Shown here one piece after another: positions 42,147-54,930 of a stretch of 64,000 nucleotides of DNA; position 1 is the first letter of the stretch; every line of letters starts with the position of its first letter. The DNA comes from Tolypocladium sp. Sup5 PDA-1 (taxonomy: Eukaryota > Ascomycota > Sordariomycetes > Hypocreales > Ophiocordycipitaceae). The DNA is taken from contig JPHH03000003.1 in assembly GCA_000750105.3 (NCBI GenBank), positions 744,001 through 808,000 on the forward strand, read 5' to 3'. A model generated the notes under the pieces. The model saw only the letters and a program-made list of their open reading frames with translations. It made no database searches and was not told where the DNA came from. The position numbers and the translations under genes are program-made.

Positions 42147-44267
42147 ATGTCTCTTGTCTCCGAGTAAGCAGCGCTCCCCCTCCCCCTACGCCCATCTCCC
42201 TACCTCCCTACATGCTGTTGCCTCTCGGCTCGACCGTTGCCGCAACTGCTGACGCCGACTTCCCACAGCCAGGTGCGTCGTCTGGATGCCTACCTCGACC
42301 GCCTGCCCGTCCTCTCCGAGGGCTCATCCGATGATGGAGCTTCAGACGTCGACGAGCACGGCTTTGCCGTTGCCGATGCCTTTGCTGCCCCGCGGTTGGA
42401 CCATCTTCTCCGCGTCGTGCAATCCCTGAGCACGACCTCGTCCTCGCAGCCGTTGCTCTCGGCACAACGTGTCCGCGCTCTCCTCATCCAGTCTGGCATA
42501 CCGACGGTGAGGCACCGGTTAGAGGGCGACGGGGCTGCGAGGGCCGCCTATATCGACGCCAAGAGTGCCTATGAAAACGAGGTCGAGTGGTTGTTGGTCA
42601 CCAAGGCCACAATTCAAGTCTACGGCGTTATTTTGAACGCACTCCTAGATCGTATTATCCCGCTGAGCGACGACATCTGGTACTGGTCCGAGGTTCTAAA
42701 CTCATACACCTACAGCAGCCTCTACACCGTGCAGACGTCCCCTCTGCGATTATGGGCCTGGACGCAGGACGTGTACGTGACGAGTAAGATGCGGATGCGT
42801 TCCGTCTCCATGCGGCGTGCCCCGGCCGAGCTTGTCGACTCTACAGCAACAGGCATGTCGCAGCAATGGAGGCAGTTCTACGGCATTGTGCGCGACAGCA
42901 TCCGAGAACGCTCCTTTGCGAACATCCAACGCAAAGTACTCTCCCCGGTGGCCTTTTGCAGGTCCGAGGCACGACGGAAACAGGCGCAGCTCAGGAAACT
43001 GAGAGAAATCACCGCCAGCGGGCTCGGTGTATTGATGGACGAGGGCCTCCAGCTTGGTCATGAGGACGATAAAGCCGAGGTGCATGACCACCAAGATCTC
43101 AAGGGCGTGGTTGAACGGAGCGTGGCCTTGATGGACGTGGTTCTCAAGGAGGTGTGCACCTTGGACGTCAACACTGACGACTTTGAAGATAAAGTCTTTG
43201 CTGGCGTCGAGGAGGACCCTGAGCTATCGGTGCATCTAGAGGACAGCGTTACTCCGGATCGCCCTGCCGTCCTGGCCCGCCGTCTGCTGCGCATCATCGA
43301 CAGGACCCTACCGGAGCACTTCAGCACCATGCAATCGCTGGCACAGGCCAACGGACGGCCGCCTCGTATTGTTCGGTACTGGCTGCCCGCCGTCGTCGGC
43401 CTTCTCTCCTCCACCACAGTACTGCGGATTCTGGTGAACCGCAAAGCCGACATCGTCAATTGGATCACTGACCTTGGCGCGACGGTTCGGGACTTTTGGT
43501 TCAACTGGGTCGTGGAACCCACGCAAAAGGTGGTCAAGACGATTCGCCACGACGAGACGAGCGAGATTGCAATCATGAGCAGAGACAGCCTGAAGGCCGA
43601 TCGCGAGAGTCTGGAGCGGATGGTGGTTGAGTTTGCCATTGATAAGCCGCACTTTGCTGTTGACGGCGCATCCATCTCGGAGGCTCAGATCGCCGAGATA
43701 CGGAGCAAGGTCGCCGAAGGGGACGTGACGCCAGTTTTGCGCGCGTACGAAAAGGACCTGAAGAGTCCCTTTGTTGGCGCATTTCGCGGTGACCTCGTCC
43801 GGTCCCTCCTCATCCAAGTCCAGAAGACAAAGGTCGACTTGGAGGTGGCCATGACTGGCATCGACTCGCTCCTCAAGAGCCAAGAGTTGGTCTTTGGCTT
43901 CGTGGGGCTTACGCCAGGAGTTCTGGTTTCGATTGGCATCTTCCAGTACTTTCGCAGCACCTTTGGAGGCCGCAGTGGGCAGCGCCAGAGCAGGAAAGCC
44001 GGTCGGGCGATTCGCATCCTCCGCAACATCGACCGCATACTGTCCGAGGCGAGACCTACGGAGAACAACGTCTTGTCCTACAAAGACCACGGTCTGTTGC
44101 TCTGCGAGGTCCACGTGCTGCGGAGCCTCGCGGGCAAGCTGATGCCTCGAGACGTTGGGAAGGAGTTCTTGGAGGACCTTGATGACTTGGCCAACATGAA
44201 AGGGATACAAGTCCAGGCGAAGGCTCTGGAACGGATCCGTTGGGCGTATGCGAGGTGGCTCAAGTGA
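42147..44267 (+). CDS. nca2: NCA2-family mitochondrial protein
   Basis: Predicted 671-residue protein from exons 42147-42163 and 42269-44267. The 17-nt first exon gives MSLVSD and joins in frame to QVRRLDAYLDRLP. The C-terminal half carries the NCA2 family blocks, including the RYWLPAVVGLLSSTTVLRI membrane segment (about residue 376), TRDSLKADRESLERMVVEFA-like text, and a second membrane segment (FVGLTPGVLVSIGIFQY, about 546). The terminal LANMKGIQVQAKALERIRWAY helix follows. In yeast, Nca2 with Nca3 affects expression of the mitochondrial ATP6/ATP8 message and localises to the outer membrane; the fungal role is presumed similar. The long N-terminal region (residues 1-370) is helical and less conserved. 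Confidence 0.88.
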
Positions 44268-44810
44268 GCTGGGCGTCGAAGCGAATGCATCATGTACAGT
44301 AAAGCTCGCATGGTCTAAATCCGCTCGAGGCACCTACGGAACTCGAAACAAAATAGAAACGTAAAACATGCGTGGCCTATGCCGTCGCTTTTCTTGCGAT
44401 TTGCCTGTGGCTCTTCTGGGAGATGTGAACATGCAGGCCATATACCCATCGGGGTGGCATCGCATAAGTGGATGGACATGCGGCACGGCAATAGACCATA
44501 TCCGAATCTCAATGGCCATTCTGCAAGCTGACAATTGATTGCTCGGTTCCAGGGCTGGTGCCGTCAGACCCGCTGGGCCACATGTCACGGTACGAGAAGA
44601 AGTGGCCTGAGGTTTGTTACACGGCATGAAATCGACGTAATATTCAACTACAAAGTACGAATATGCAGTTTCTCAACACTTCACTCCGCGGTAAACACGG
44701 CTCGCTATGCCCAGAATGCCCAATCCTCAACGTTATGTACTCGAGATCACTGTATGTTCAACAACTCGGAAATCATCATCAAACTTTTGTTGCTGCAGGA
44801 AACGATCGCC
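44268..44810. other. Convergent 3' region of nca2 and ssu1
   Basis: No gene seen. Confidence 0.55.
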
Positions 44811-46286
44811 CTACACCTTCTTGTCGCAGCCGCCCGCCTGTTCCTTTTCGCGCAGGTCCTTGAGGCACGGGGCGAAGAACATTTCGCCGGTGAAGACGAG
44901 GTGCAGCGTCCGGGCGGCGACCATGACCCAAAGGAGGAGGACGGAGAGCGATATGATCTGAGAGTCTCTGTCAGCAGCATCCAGAGGGTGGGAGGGAGGG
45001 ATGTTTGAAAAGGGGAGGCGTACCATCGTGGCAACTTTGAAGAAGTCGCTGTCGAGGTTGGTGGCTAGCATGCTCGTGCACGTCGCCCATACGCCGAGAG
45101 GGAAGGTAAACCCCCACCAGCCCATGTTGAAGGGGAAGCTCTGCGTCGTGGCCAGGCTGATGAGCGCAAACGACACCCACACGAGCGCAAACCCCCACAT
45201 GACGAGGCCGAGGAAGATGCCGAGCACGTACAGCACCTCGGCGCCACGGGCCGGGTCCAGCCCCGCGGCGCGGAACATGCTCGTCTCGGGCAGCAGCTTC
45301 AGCGCGACCTTGCCGAGCTGCTGGATGCCGAAGCCGCCCTGGCCGAGCGGGCCGACGGGCAGGAAGACGGACACGATGACGTCGCGCGGCGGCAGCGAGT
45401 GGATGGTCAGGCGGTGGAAGTAGAGCGCGAGGACGCACCCGGACAGCGTCTCGCCGATGCCCCAGAGGATGTACGAGGCGACGAGCGTCGTGAAGGCGTG
45501 GCCGTGGTCCGGGAGCGCCTCGGCCACGATGCCGCCCGTGGCCGCCGCGACGATGGCCGGCACGATGGGCAGCAGCAGCGCGGCCGTGGTGTTTTGCAGG
45601 CCGGGCTTGTGGCGGTGCATGACGATGAAGGGCATACTAATGCACGTCGCCATCGAGAGCAGCACGTCGATCCACCAGAAGGTCCAGGCGAGGTAGACGA
45701 GCCAGTCGCCCCATTGCTTGCAGCAGAAGATCATCATGTTGATGATGGCTGCGCCGCTGTCAGTTCGGCTTCTTCATCACCAGAGGGAGGAGTCGACCTA
45801 CTCGCAAAGCCCATGGGGAAGCACCCCAGGAACAGCGACTGCCCCGGGTGCGAGATCATGGCCCACCAGATCTCCGGGTACAGCGCGTACCGTAGCACCG
45901 ACAGCGCGAGGAACGTGGCGAACAGGCCGACGTTGGCGGCGAAGAAGACGTACGAGACGTACTGCAGCCACTCGGCGTTGTAGGGCAGGTTGTGCAGCAG
46001 GATGGACACGATGCCCGTGCCCATGTTGACGGCGAACCACCTGCATCGCGGGTCAGACGTAACAACACGGGGATTGTTTTCGAATCCCACAATGGCACGG
46101 GGGCACCACTCACGAGGGCGTAAAGTTGCGCACGATGCGCCGCCAGCCGACCTCTTCCTTGCTCTTCTGTCGGGTGCACGGCGCGGCGTCGTTGCCCGCC
46201 TGCTGTTGCTGCGGCGCCGGCTTGTCGGACATGGCCTGGCTCTCGCCCGCCGTCGAGTCCTCCGACGCAGTCGTGATGGTCATCAT
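44811..46286 (-). CDS. ssu1: Sulfite efflux pump, Ssu1-like (TDT family)
   Basis: Predicted 427-residue plasma-membrane transporter from minus-strand exons 46286-46114, 46040-45802, 45748-45024 and 44957-44811. After a polar N-terminus of about 57 residues it shows the family start VRNFTPSWFAVNMGTGIVSILLHNLPYN, followed by about ten hydrophobic segments, among them AIINMMIFCC, LSMATCISMPFIVMH and NMGWWGFTFPLGVWA. The tellurite-resistance/dicarboxylate transporter family includes malate permeases and the Ssu1 sulfite pumps; the opening motif is closest to Ssu1. The gene is head-to-head with cysteine dioxygenase, which makes the sulfite precursor; this context supports the sulfite assignment. 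The first of two adjacent ATGs was chosen; a GTG-led upstream frame was rejected. Confidence 0.86.
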
Positions 46287-47359
46287 GCTGGCTTTCTGCT
46301 TTCCGCTGTGAACACGCACGCACACCCAGCAGAGAGTAGCACTTTGTTTATGCCTCTTCCAGAAACAAAAGAGGGAAACGGACGTTGGGACAAGTCATAA
46401 AGAGAACGTGGCGAAGTTTGGGGCCCTGGCAGTTGGTCACGGGTGGAGTCTCGACGAACGGCTCGGTCTTTAACTTAGTGCCTGGCTCTTCCCACGATGA
46501 TTCACACAACTATTCCAACACGGACCAAAGGGACACCGTTCTTCGCCCCCGCGATGCTAGCACGGACTGGCAAAGCAATGCAACTCTCATCCTCCTTATG
46601 ACCTCTCGATACCTTGATTTCCCGCGGAGAGAGGCCTCTACATCGCCGACTAAGCTGCTTCAAGGATGACGCCAGCGTCAATCCGGGGCACAGACGGCAC
46701 TCGGAAGGTGGCGAGCCGGCCTGCAAATCCGGCGCGGTGCCGACTCCCGGGGCTGCTCCAGCGTAAATTTTCCGGCGACTCCGGTGTCGCACACGCACGT
46801 CACATATTATTAAAATGGCCACCAGATACTTCGTAGTTGTCTCGCTCAGTCTTTGCAAATCATCGTAAAAAATGCCACATCAAACAGCATGCTACATACT
46901 ATAGAGTTTGCAGCTCGTAACACTTTCGTCACTGTACATCTCAGCACGCCGGCTGCAATGCACGTCGCGTCCTCGTGCTCCAAAGAACTGGCCTGAGCCG
47001 TTGCATTTCGGCTCAAGGAGCCCACTTTTAGTCACACCCTGGCCAACCACGTCGCCCAAAACCTTCGCACTTGGTTCCGCTATCTCGACACGAACTCTTC
47101 CGACGGAAGCCATTGGCAGGGCCAGCGAAAATGTTTGTGAGGGCCCCACCGTCCGAGGCCGGCAATACTATCCACCGATGCTTCCTTAGGCTCAGGTGAC
47201 TGAGGCGGCGCAGGGAAGGGGGATATCGTCAATCCCCGCAGCGGCAAGGAGTCGGTGTGCTGTCCTCTTGTGTCTCGAGATCCCATCCATCAATCATCAG
47301 TCTTTCCATCCAAGCAAGCACTGCCCATCATAGCATCCATCATACCAAGAACATCCATC
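46287..47359. promoter_or_regulatory. Shared divergent region of ssu1 and cysteine dioxygenase genes
   Basis: About 1.07 kb between two start codons pointing away from each other, with no gene between. It is the likely control region for coordinated expression (inference). A CYS3/Met4-like site with one mismatch is present at 46666-46675, too weak to assert. Confidence 0.5.
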
Positions 47360-48135
47360 ATGGCCGTCGGTGTCGTCTCCAGTTCCATCTCCTTCGGCGT
47401 CAAGAACGTCGTCGGCAGCGTGCCGTCTGACCGGTTCGAAGGCTTGGTCCTGGCGTTGAAGGAAGCCCTTGGTCCATCGTCGGGGTTGATGTCGGATGAT
47501 GTGGACGTTGGCTTTCTGACCCGCCTGATGCTCGAGTATGATAGCAACCCAGCCGAGTGGTCCAAGTATGCCTTTGGCGACGGCAGCAGAGGCTACACTA
47601 GAAACCTTGTCGACGAGGGCAACGGCAAGAGCAACTTGGTGAGTAGTCGGCGTCGTCCAACGCCTCCGTCGCAAGGCAGCCCGCGGCTGACGATATATCG
47701 TAGCTGGTGCTCGTATGGTCTCCTGGCAAGGGAAGCCCCATCCACGACCACGGCAACGCCCACTGCCTGATGAAGATCTTGCGCGGTAATCTGACTGAGA
47801 CCCGCTACGCCTGTCCAGAAGACGAGGAACCCGAGGGACCGATGACGGTCATCTCGGAGAAGACATATAAGGAAGACGCCGTGGCTTACATGGCCGACGA
47901 GCTCGGTCTTCACCGAGTGTCCAACAGAGGCAGCGACTTCGCCGTCTCTCTGCACCGTAGGTGTCTTGCCTCTCACAGAGACACTTGTCTCATGCTGACC
48001 AGCAACTTTGCAGTATACACCCCTCCCAACGTAGCCAAGGAGGGCTGTCACATCTTCGACGAGAAGACGGGGAAGAGTAGCCGTGTGCCAGGCTGCCACT
48101 ACTACTCAGCATATGGTCGCCTGCTGAAGCAGTAG
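47360..48135 (+). CDS. cdo1: Cysteine dioxygenase
   Basis: Predicted 217-residue cupin enzyme from exons 47360-47638, 47704-47956 and 48014-48135. It oxidises L-cysteine to cysteine sulfinate using non-haem iron and oxygen. The three iron histidines are visible: His107 and His109 in [11 protein letters not shown] and His163 in [11 protein letters not shown]. Cys114 in the same HC motif corresponds to the cysteine that forms the thioether cofactor in the mammalian enzyme. A tyrosine partner is likely in the C-terminal GCHYYSAYG region. The N-terminal domain ([15 protein letters not shown]) is all-helical, as usual. Cysteine sulfinate is deaminated to release sulfite, which the divergently encoded Ssu1 pump would export. 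Confidence 0.93.
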
Positions 48136-48830
48136 GCAGTCGGGGCAGTGACAGCGTCGAAGAGCCATGTTTGCAATGTCGGCGTTTGACGGATTTGGTT
48201 GTCTCATGTAGCGTTTCCTTTTCTCTCCCCTCTCGGGCATCTCGAGCCTGGCGAGCCTCGTGGCGGTCTGCCGTAAAGGTGGTGGAGCCAGGGCATGGCA
48301 GGTCGAGAAGAAGATGAGCGACGGTTTTTGGCAATGATTGTATGACAGTAAGGGTAGGAAATGAAAGCCCCAAGCTCATAGAAGGCCTCCAAGGCCCCGA
48401 GAGGAATGTGGAGTGAAGTTGAAAGGGAAGAGAGGGAGGGAGAGATGTCGTCGTCCCTCATGCCCTCGCCTCTAGGAGGGCTCATCGATGGCGTGATTTA
48501 CGCTAGTACTAAAGCGTAGCACCTCGGACCCACTGCGATGTTGGAAGGTCACGTGAGGGCGCGTCTGCTGCGTGGCCCGTGCTGAGCCCGCTAGGCTCGA
48601 GCCATCCCACACACGCTAACCTCATCTCGCGTGCGCGTTCCACCACCATCCGATCAGGGGAACGGCACTGCGCGTAATTGAAGAGCCCGCACTGCCTGTG
48701 GATTCCATTGACTTGCGTCTAATGTGCGGTTGAAGCAAGTTTATCGCCTACCGATTCTGCCTTTGCCTGCGCCGGCTGCATTCGCTGGAGAAAGGACCTA
48801 CGTAACCTTACGCGCTTCACGAAGCTGCCC
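48136..48830. other. Intergenic region between cdo1 and the SNF2 helicase gene
   Basis: No gene seen; the 3' flank of cdo1 followed by the promoter of the helicase gene. Confidence 0.55.
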
Positions 48831-51800
48831 ATGATGCCACGCACGGCCAAAAAGCGAGGCATCGACGTTATCGATCTCACAGGGGACGATGACCAGCGTG
48901 GGTCTCAGGCCAAGCGACCCGCGCTTGCGGCAAGCCAGCCATCCCGATTGAACTCGACTGCATCCCTCAACCATGTCCCAAGCTACTCGACGGGCATTGG
49001 CGGATCTGGCGTCTACAGCTCCTCGCCGCAGAGCTCGTGGACGGGAAGCTCTGTGAGGACGGGAAACGCTGGTGTCGCGTCCTCGCAGTCGTCGCAGCCC
49101 TTGCAATCTTCGCAACTCGGCACCCAGGAGCCAGATTATCTCGATCTTACCCAGGACGATGACGGACCGCCGACAGAGCTTTATGGGTCCTTTGGTTTGT
49201 CCACTCCCCAGATTATGCTTGACAATGCCTGGGCAAAAGCTAACCTCACCAAGACGGCAAAATTGTTGGAGTTCGGTATTATTCGGGATATGCATCCCCC
49301 GGAGAGGTTGTCCTCTGCCACAGAGAGCCCCAGAACCAGGCATGTTGACATAATTGGTGGCATTGAGAGCAGCAATTGACTGACCGTGAATAGTACGACC
49401 CGAACGCCATCCGAGTTGACAATGTCATGTACCAGCAAATCGGGCACTTGCCTCGAAAAGTTGCTGAGAAGATTGCCCCCTACATGGTATGTCTCCTGGG
49501 CATCACCATCATGTCTCGACCGCCCTACTGACAGCATCGCAGGATTCCGGCGACATCAAGCTGGAGGCCCAACTCACGGGAGAGAAGGGCATGTTTGACT
49601 GTCCCATTCGGCTGCAATTCTTCGGACCCAGCAACCCGGCTGAGCGTGATCGAGTTGAGAAGGCCCTCAAAGCCGACAAGCTTGTCAAAGCTACCCAATT
49701 GAAGCAGACTAAGAAAGCGGCCGAGGCTCTGCGTATAGCAACCGGTCTGAAGAGCGGCTGTTCGACCCATGGCGTCGGCGGTGAGCCTACACTCGCGGAC
49801 CAAGTGGAGTTGACGCTCGAGGATCTTATGAAGAAGAGCGACGCTTCCCAGTTCCGCAATGGAGGGGATGCCATCAAGACACTCGCAATTGGCGAGGACG
49901 GCTTGTCAAACATGCCCTTTGCGGAGCAGCCTGCACAGCTGGCGGCCACTCTTTTGCCGTATCAACTTCAAGTAAGTCCATCTCTGATAATGCCAGGTTT
50001 ATGGGCTCCACTGACAGCGTACCAGGGCCTCGCGTGGATGGCCCTGAAGGAGAATCCCAAGCACCCAGAGAAGAACGCAGAGGGACTTGTCCAGTTGTGG
50101 AAGCACACCAGCCGAGGTCTGTATTGGAACCTTGCATCTGGATTCGTCAGCCAGAGCCCGCCAAAACTCTGCTCTGGAGGTATTCTTACAGACGACATGG
50201 GACTTGGAAAGACGCTCCAGGTTATCAGCTTGATTCTAACGGGCGGTCCCGGATCAACTCTCATCATTGCGCCAGTCAGCGTCATGAGCAACTGGAAGCA
50301 GCAGATTGAAAGACACGTCAAAGCGGATCAGGCACCGAGTGTCTTGATCTACCATGGTGATAAGAAGATGACCGCCGAGGACCTGATGCGATACGATGTC
50401 GTCATCACGAGCTACGGAAGACTCGCCAGAGAGCGGGACCCCAAGGTCCAGCGTGTTCTCTTGAACAAGTCCATCGAGTGGCGACGAGTAGTCCTCGATG
50501 AGGGCCACACGATTCGAAACGCAAAGACCAAGGTTGCCCTGGCTGCTTGCGATATCAAAGCAAAGTCCCGCTGGGTCCTAACCGGAACTTCCATGTATGT
50601 GTTGCCTTTTTGGGAAGCTGGGCAGCAGACTGACGAATCTTAGTGTCAACTCCGTCAAGGACTTGCACTCGCTGGTCAAGTTCTTGCACCTCACAGGAGG
50701 TATCGAGCAGCCCGAAATATTCAACACGAACGTCACGCGGAAGTTGGCCGCTGGGGATCGAGCTGGTGAGGCAATCATCCAGGCCCTCGTGCAGGACATT
50801 TGCCTTCGGCGTAAGAAGGACATGAAGTTTGTGGATCTCAAACTGCCCGAAAAGAAGGAGTACCTACATCGCATCACCTTCCATCCGTCTGAGAAACAGA
50901 AGTACGACGCGTTGCTGTAAGTCACCTATTGACCTGGGTGGGAGACGTCGACTGGATACTGACAATGTGACAGTTCCGAGGCTCGAGGGGCATTGGAGGA
51001 CTTCCAGGCCAGATCTTCGGCTGGCCAAAAGGGCCGCTTCCAGAATGTTTTGGAACGCCTACTTCGACTAAGACAAACGTATGTATCAGGATTTCTGCTC
51101 CAAGTGCAGTTGCTGACTTGGTACAGGTGCAATCACTGGACGCTGTGCAAGGAACGCATCGACGACCTGATGAAGCTCCTTGAAAACGAGGAAGCCGTAG
51201 CATTCACCGACAAGAATCGGGCCCTGCTGCAGGAGGCTCTCAGGCTCTATATCGAAAGCCAAGAAGACTGCGCGATTTGCTTCGAAGTCCCGACCGCGCC
51301 GGTTATCACGAACTGCAAGCATGTGTTCTGCCGCGCCTGCATCACCAAGGCCATCCAGATTCAGCAAAAATGCCCGATGTGTCGCAACGCCCTGACGGAA
51401 GACTGTCTTCTTGAGCCGGCACCTGAAGGCAAATTCGACGACAACTTCGACACGGACACCCAGAGCTCGAAGACTGAGGCAATGCTCCAAATTGTTCGCG
51501 CCACCATCAAGAACCCCGGTTCAAAGGTCATCATATTCTCGCAATGGACATCTTTCTTGAACATTGTTCAGAACCAGCTAAAATGCGCAGACATCAAGTT
51601 CTGCAGAATCGACGGCAGCATGAACACGGACAAGCGAGATCGTGCAATCGATGCACTGGACAATGACCCAGACACGCGCGTCATGTTGGCCAGCTTGGCT
51701 GTCTGCAGCGTCGGTCTTAACCTTGTATCTGCCGATACCGTGGTTCTCTCGGATAGCTGTAAGATTCTACCCTACCTGGTCGTGCCATACCGTCGCTAAC

Positions 51801-52038
51801 TTGAACAGGGTGGGCACCAGCAATCGAGGATCAGGCCATTGACCGAGTTCATCGTCTCGGCCAAACACGCGAAACAACCGTCTGGCGTCTCGTCATGGAA
51901 GACACCGTAGAGGAGCGCGTGCTGGACGTCCAGTCAGAGAAGCGCGAGCTGGTCGGAAGGGCATTCCAGGAAAAGGAAAAGAAGGGAAAGAAGACCAAGA
52001 CTACGAGGATGGCAGACATCATGAAGCTGCTTTCTTAA
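48831..52038 (+). CDS. HIRAN-SNF2-RING helicase/ubiquitin ligase (HLTF/Rad5-like)
   Basis: Predicted 926-residue nuclear protein from nine exons: 48831-49194, 49254-49339, 49394-49486, 49543-49971, 50026-50594, 50644-50916, 50974-51078, 51127-51758 and 51809-52038. Two IDLTGDD/LDLTQDD motifs near residues 13 and 103 look like SUMO-interaction or acidic motifs. The HIRAN domain spans about 122-200 (KIVGVRYYSG, REPQNQYDPNAIRV, QIGHLPR). The SNF2 ATPase has DDMGLGKT (about 380) and DEGH (about 481). A C3HC4 RING (CAICFE...CPMCR, 688-726) is inserted between the helicase lobes, and the C-terminal lobe has HRLGQTRE. This architecture matches Rad5/HLTF proteins that polyubiquitinate PCNA and remodel stalled forks, though it is shorter than yeast Rad5. 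The exon 2/3 intron has a GC donor. Confidence 0.9.
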
Positions 52039-52525
52039 ATCTGGAGCGAAGATTTGGCGTCATCATATTCTCATTTCTAAGCAAGGCATTATGGCCGACA
52101 CGGACCATATATAGAGCTGTTGCTGAGGCACGTTACCTACCTCCCTATACCTTATAATTGCTTTCTGTACGTATAATGCGATGCCCATTTGTTGCGACTC
52201 TGCTTGCACTGGAGAATACTCATCTATAAACTCGCCCAACGAATGGTATTCCCGTCTGCAGCGAGCGTGATTTAAGTAGGAATAACATTGTCATGCCAAC
52301 AATGGCTCGAGACCGCAAGGATGTTTTGATGCTGCCGCTGTGTTGGATGGCGACAATGGAGAAGCGAGGCGGGCAAATAGGGTGGCTCGGATTGTAACAC
52401 CCCCCGCTAAAATTAGTGTGGAGGGGATCTTGAAAATCGACTTTGCTACCCTGCACCATCACCAACTCTTGTCCACGCACTCTCATGCGCGCTGTCCTGG
52501 GAATATCGCCGCCTGTGTAGTCAAG
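52039..52525. other. Intergenic region upstream of tyw1
   Basis: No gene seen; an AT-rich 3' flank of the helicase gene is followed by the tyw1 leader. Confidence 0.55.
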
Positions 52526-54930
52526 ATGGAAGTATTCAGGTGGCTGTCTGGTCTTGGACCTGGCACTGCTGTGGCCGGTACGTTCTCCATCTCTTTCAAC
52601 ATGTCGCAAAATCTAACGATGCTGCAGATCTGGTCGAACTGTGGCATGCCTACCGCACGCCGCTTATTCTCTGCGCATTCGCGGTCCTCGTCTCGATTCG
52701 AGTATACTTGCACCGATACGAAGAGAAGGAAGAATTGATTGCCCTGCCAAAGATTTACAAGGAAAATGCGCCACCTACCACGTCGGCGCAAACGGCTCGT
52801 GGCCCGCTCGACGAGAAGACTGCCCCGAAATCGAATGGCCCACGGCGGATAAAGGGAGGCATTGCGAGGAAGCCGTCACAAGAAGAAAAATACGACGTCG
52901 ACCTGACCAGGCCGGTAAAGGTCTTGGTCTTCTTCTCTTCCGTGACGACCAAGACGGAGACGTTTGCCCGCGGCTACATGACCACATTGGAGAAGGCCAC
53001 GGAGCAACTCGCCCAAGGGACGAAACGCGAATTCCTAAAGCCAGAGCTGCACGACTTGTCGGAGATTGACTTTGAAGATTTCTTTGTCTCGCCGCCAAAG
53101 TCAACCGAAAACGCCGTCTTCTTCTACCTCTTCCTCCTGCCAAGCTACAACATTGACACGATCAACGATACACTCCTGCAGCACATGGAGGAGACCCACC
53201 ACGACTTTAGAGTCGACACCGCATCTCTTGCGCCTCTATTAGGATACTCGGTATTCGGGTTCGGCGACAAAGAGGGCTGGCCGAATGAAGCAGAGGGCTT
53301 CTGCTTCCAGGCCAAGGAGCTGGACAAGTGGATGTCAAAGCTGACGGGCCGCAAACGAGCCTACCCCATCGGAATGGGCGACATGAAGAGCGACCACGCC
53401 GAAAGATTCGAGGAGTGGGCAGCTGGTGTCCATGAAACCATTGGCCATGCCGCAATCACAGGGAGCCTGGGTGAGGGTGTGCGCGGGAGCGGAGACCCTT
53501 TTGAGAGCGACCAAGAGGATATCGCGGATGAAGACGACGGCGAAGTGGTGTTTGGGGATGACGGAAATGACGAGAGCGAGACACCCAGGGCGCTGGATGA
53601 CCTCGAGGACTTGGGCAAAATGATCCGTACGTCTGGAAACGACGGAAACGCTGGAAATCGAAAGGCACCACTAGCTGTCGACTTCACCACATACGGCTCG
53701 TCAACGAAGAAGAAGGCCCAGCCTCAGGCTCCAGTCGTAAAGGAGATGGTGGCTAAAAACTCGCCCACCTATGCCGCCCTGACAAAGCAGGGCTATGCGA
53801 TTGTCGGATCCCACTCCGGCGTCAAGATCTGCCGATGGACCAAGTCTGCGCTCCGCGGACGAGGCAGCTGCTACAAGTACTCGTTGTACGGCATCAACTC
53901 ACACCAGTGCATGGAAACGACACCGTCGCTGTCTTGCTCGAACAAGTGTGTGTTCTGCTGGAGGCACGGCACAAATCCTGTCGGAACTACCTGGCGCTGG
54001 GTTGTCGACCCACCCGAGATGATATTCGAGGGCGTCAAGGAGGGCCACTACAAGAAGATCAAGATGATGCGAGGAGTGCCGGGCGTTCGAGCAGAGAGAT
54101 ATGCCGAGGCACTGCGGATACGCCACTGCGCGCTGTCGCTGGTCGGAGAGCCCATCTTCTACCCTCACATCAACGAGTTCCTGGCCATGTTGCACGCCGA
54201 ACGAATCTCGTCGTTCCTCGTCTGCAACGCGCAGCATCCTGACCAGCTCGCTGCGCTAAAAGCCGTCACGCAGCTGTACGTGTCGATTGACGCCTCAAAC
54301 AGAGAATCGCTGCGGAAGATCGACAGACCTCTTCACCGAGACTTCTGGGAGAGGTTCCAGCGATGTCTGGATATCCTGCGAGAGAAGCGCTTCCGTCACC
54401 GCACGGTATTCCGCCTGACGCTGGTCAAGGGCTTCAACGTGGAGGACGAAGCCGAGGGATATGCCCAGCTCGTAGAGCGCGGCTTGCCATGCTTCGTCGA
54501 GGTCAAGGGCGTGACGTACTGTGGTACATCCACGTCGTCCAATGCCGGCCTGACCATGTCCAACGTCCCGTTCTACTGGGAGGTGTGCGAATTCGTCAGG
54601 GCTCTGGAAAGGCGCCTCCACGCAAAGGGACTCAAGTACGGCATTGCCGCCGAACACGCCCATAGCTGCTGCATTCTGTTGGCGAGCGAGCGGTTCAATG
54701 TGGACGGAAAGTGGCATACGCACATCGACTACAAGAGGTTCTTTGAGCTGCTCGAGGAGAGGGGTCCGGACGGCGACTGGACGCCGGAGGATTACATGGG
54801 GGAGCCGACGCCTGAGTGGGCACTATGGGGCAACGGCGGGTTTGACCCTCGGGATGACAGAGTGGACAGGAAAGGGCGGAAGATTGAGAATGTTGTTGTT
54901 CGTGAGCAGCCGCCCGGCGAGGTCTGGTAG
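52526..54930 (+). CDS. tyw1: tRNA wybutosine synthase TYW1 (flavodoxin plus radical SAM)
   Basis: Predicted 784-residue enzyme from exons 52526-52577 and 52628-54930. An N-terminal membrane anchor (TPLILCAFAVLVSIRVYL) is followed by a flavodoxin domain from about residue 114 (VKVLVFFSSVTTKTETFARGY). An acidic linker (about 320-350, Asp/Glu-rich) separates it from the radical-SAM domain, whose Cx3Cx2C cluster is CSNKCVFC near residue 455. TYW1 makes the tricyclic 4-demethylwyosine at G37 of tRNA-Phe from N1-methylguanosine and pyruvate. The C-terminal EHAHSCCILLA and wybutosine-domain text (GDWTPEDY) complete the family. The long acidic linker may vary between strains. Confidence 0.93.

Noticed and set aside
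46666..46675. CYS3/Met4-like site (ATGACGCCAG) in the ssu1/cdo1 region
   Set aside because: It matches 9 of 10 positions of the Neurospora CYS3 consensus as I recall it, but such partial matches are expected by chance in about 1 kb.
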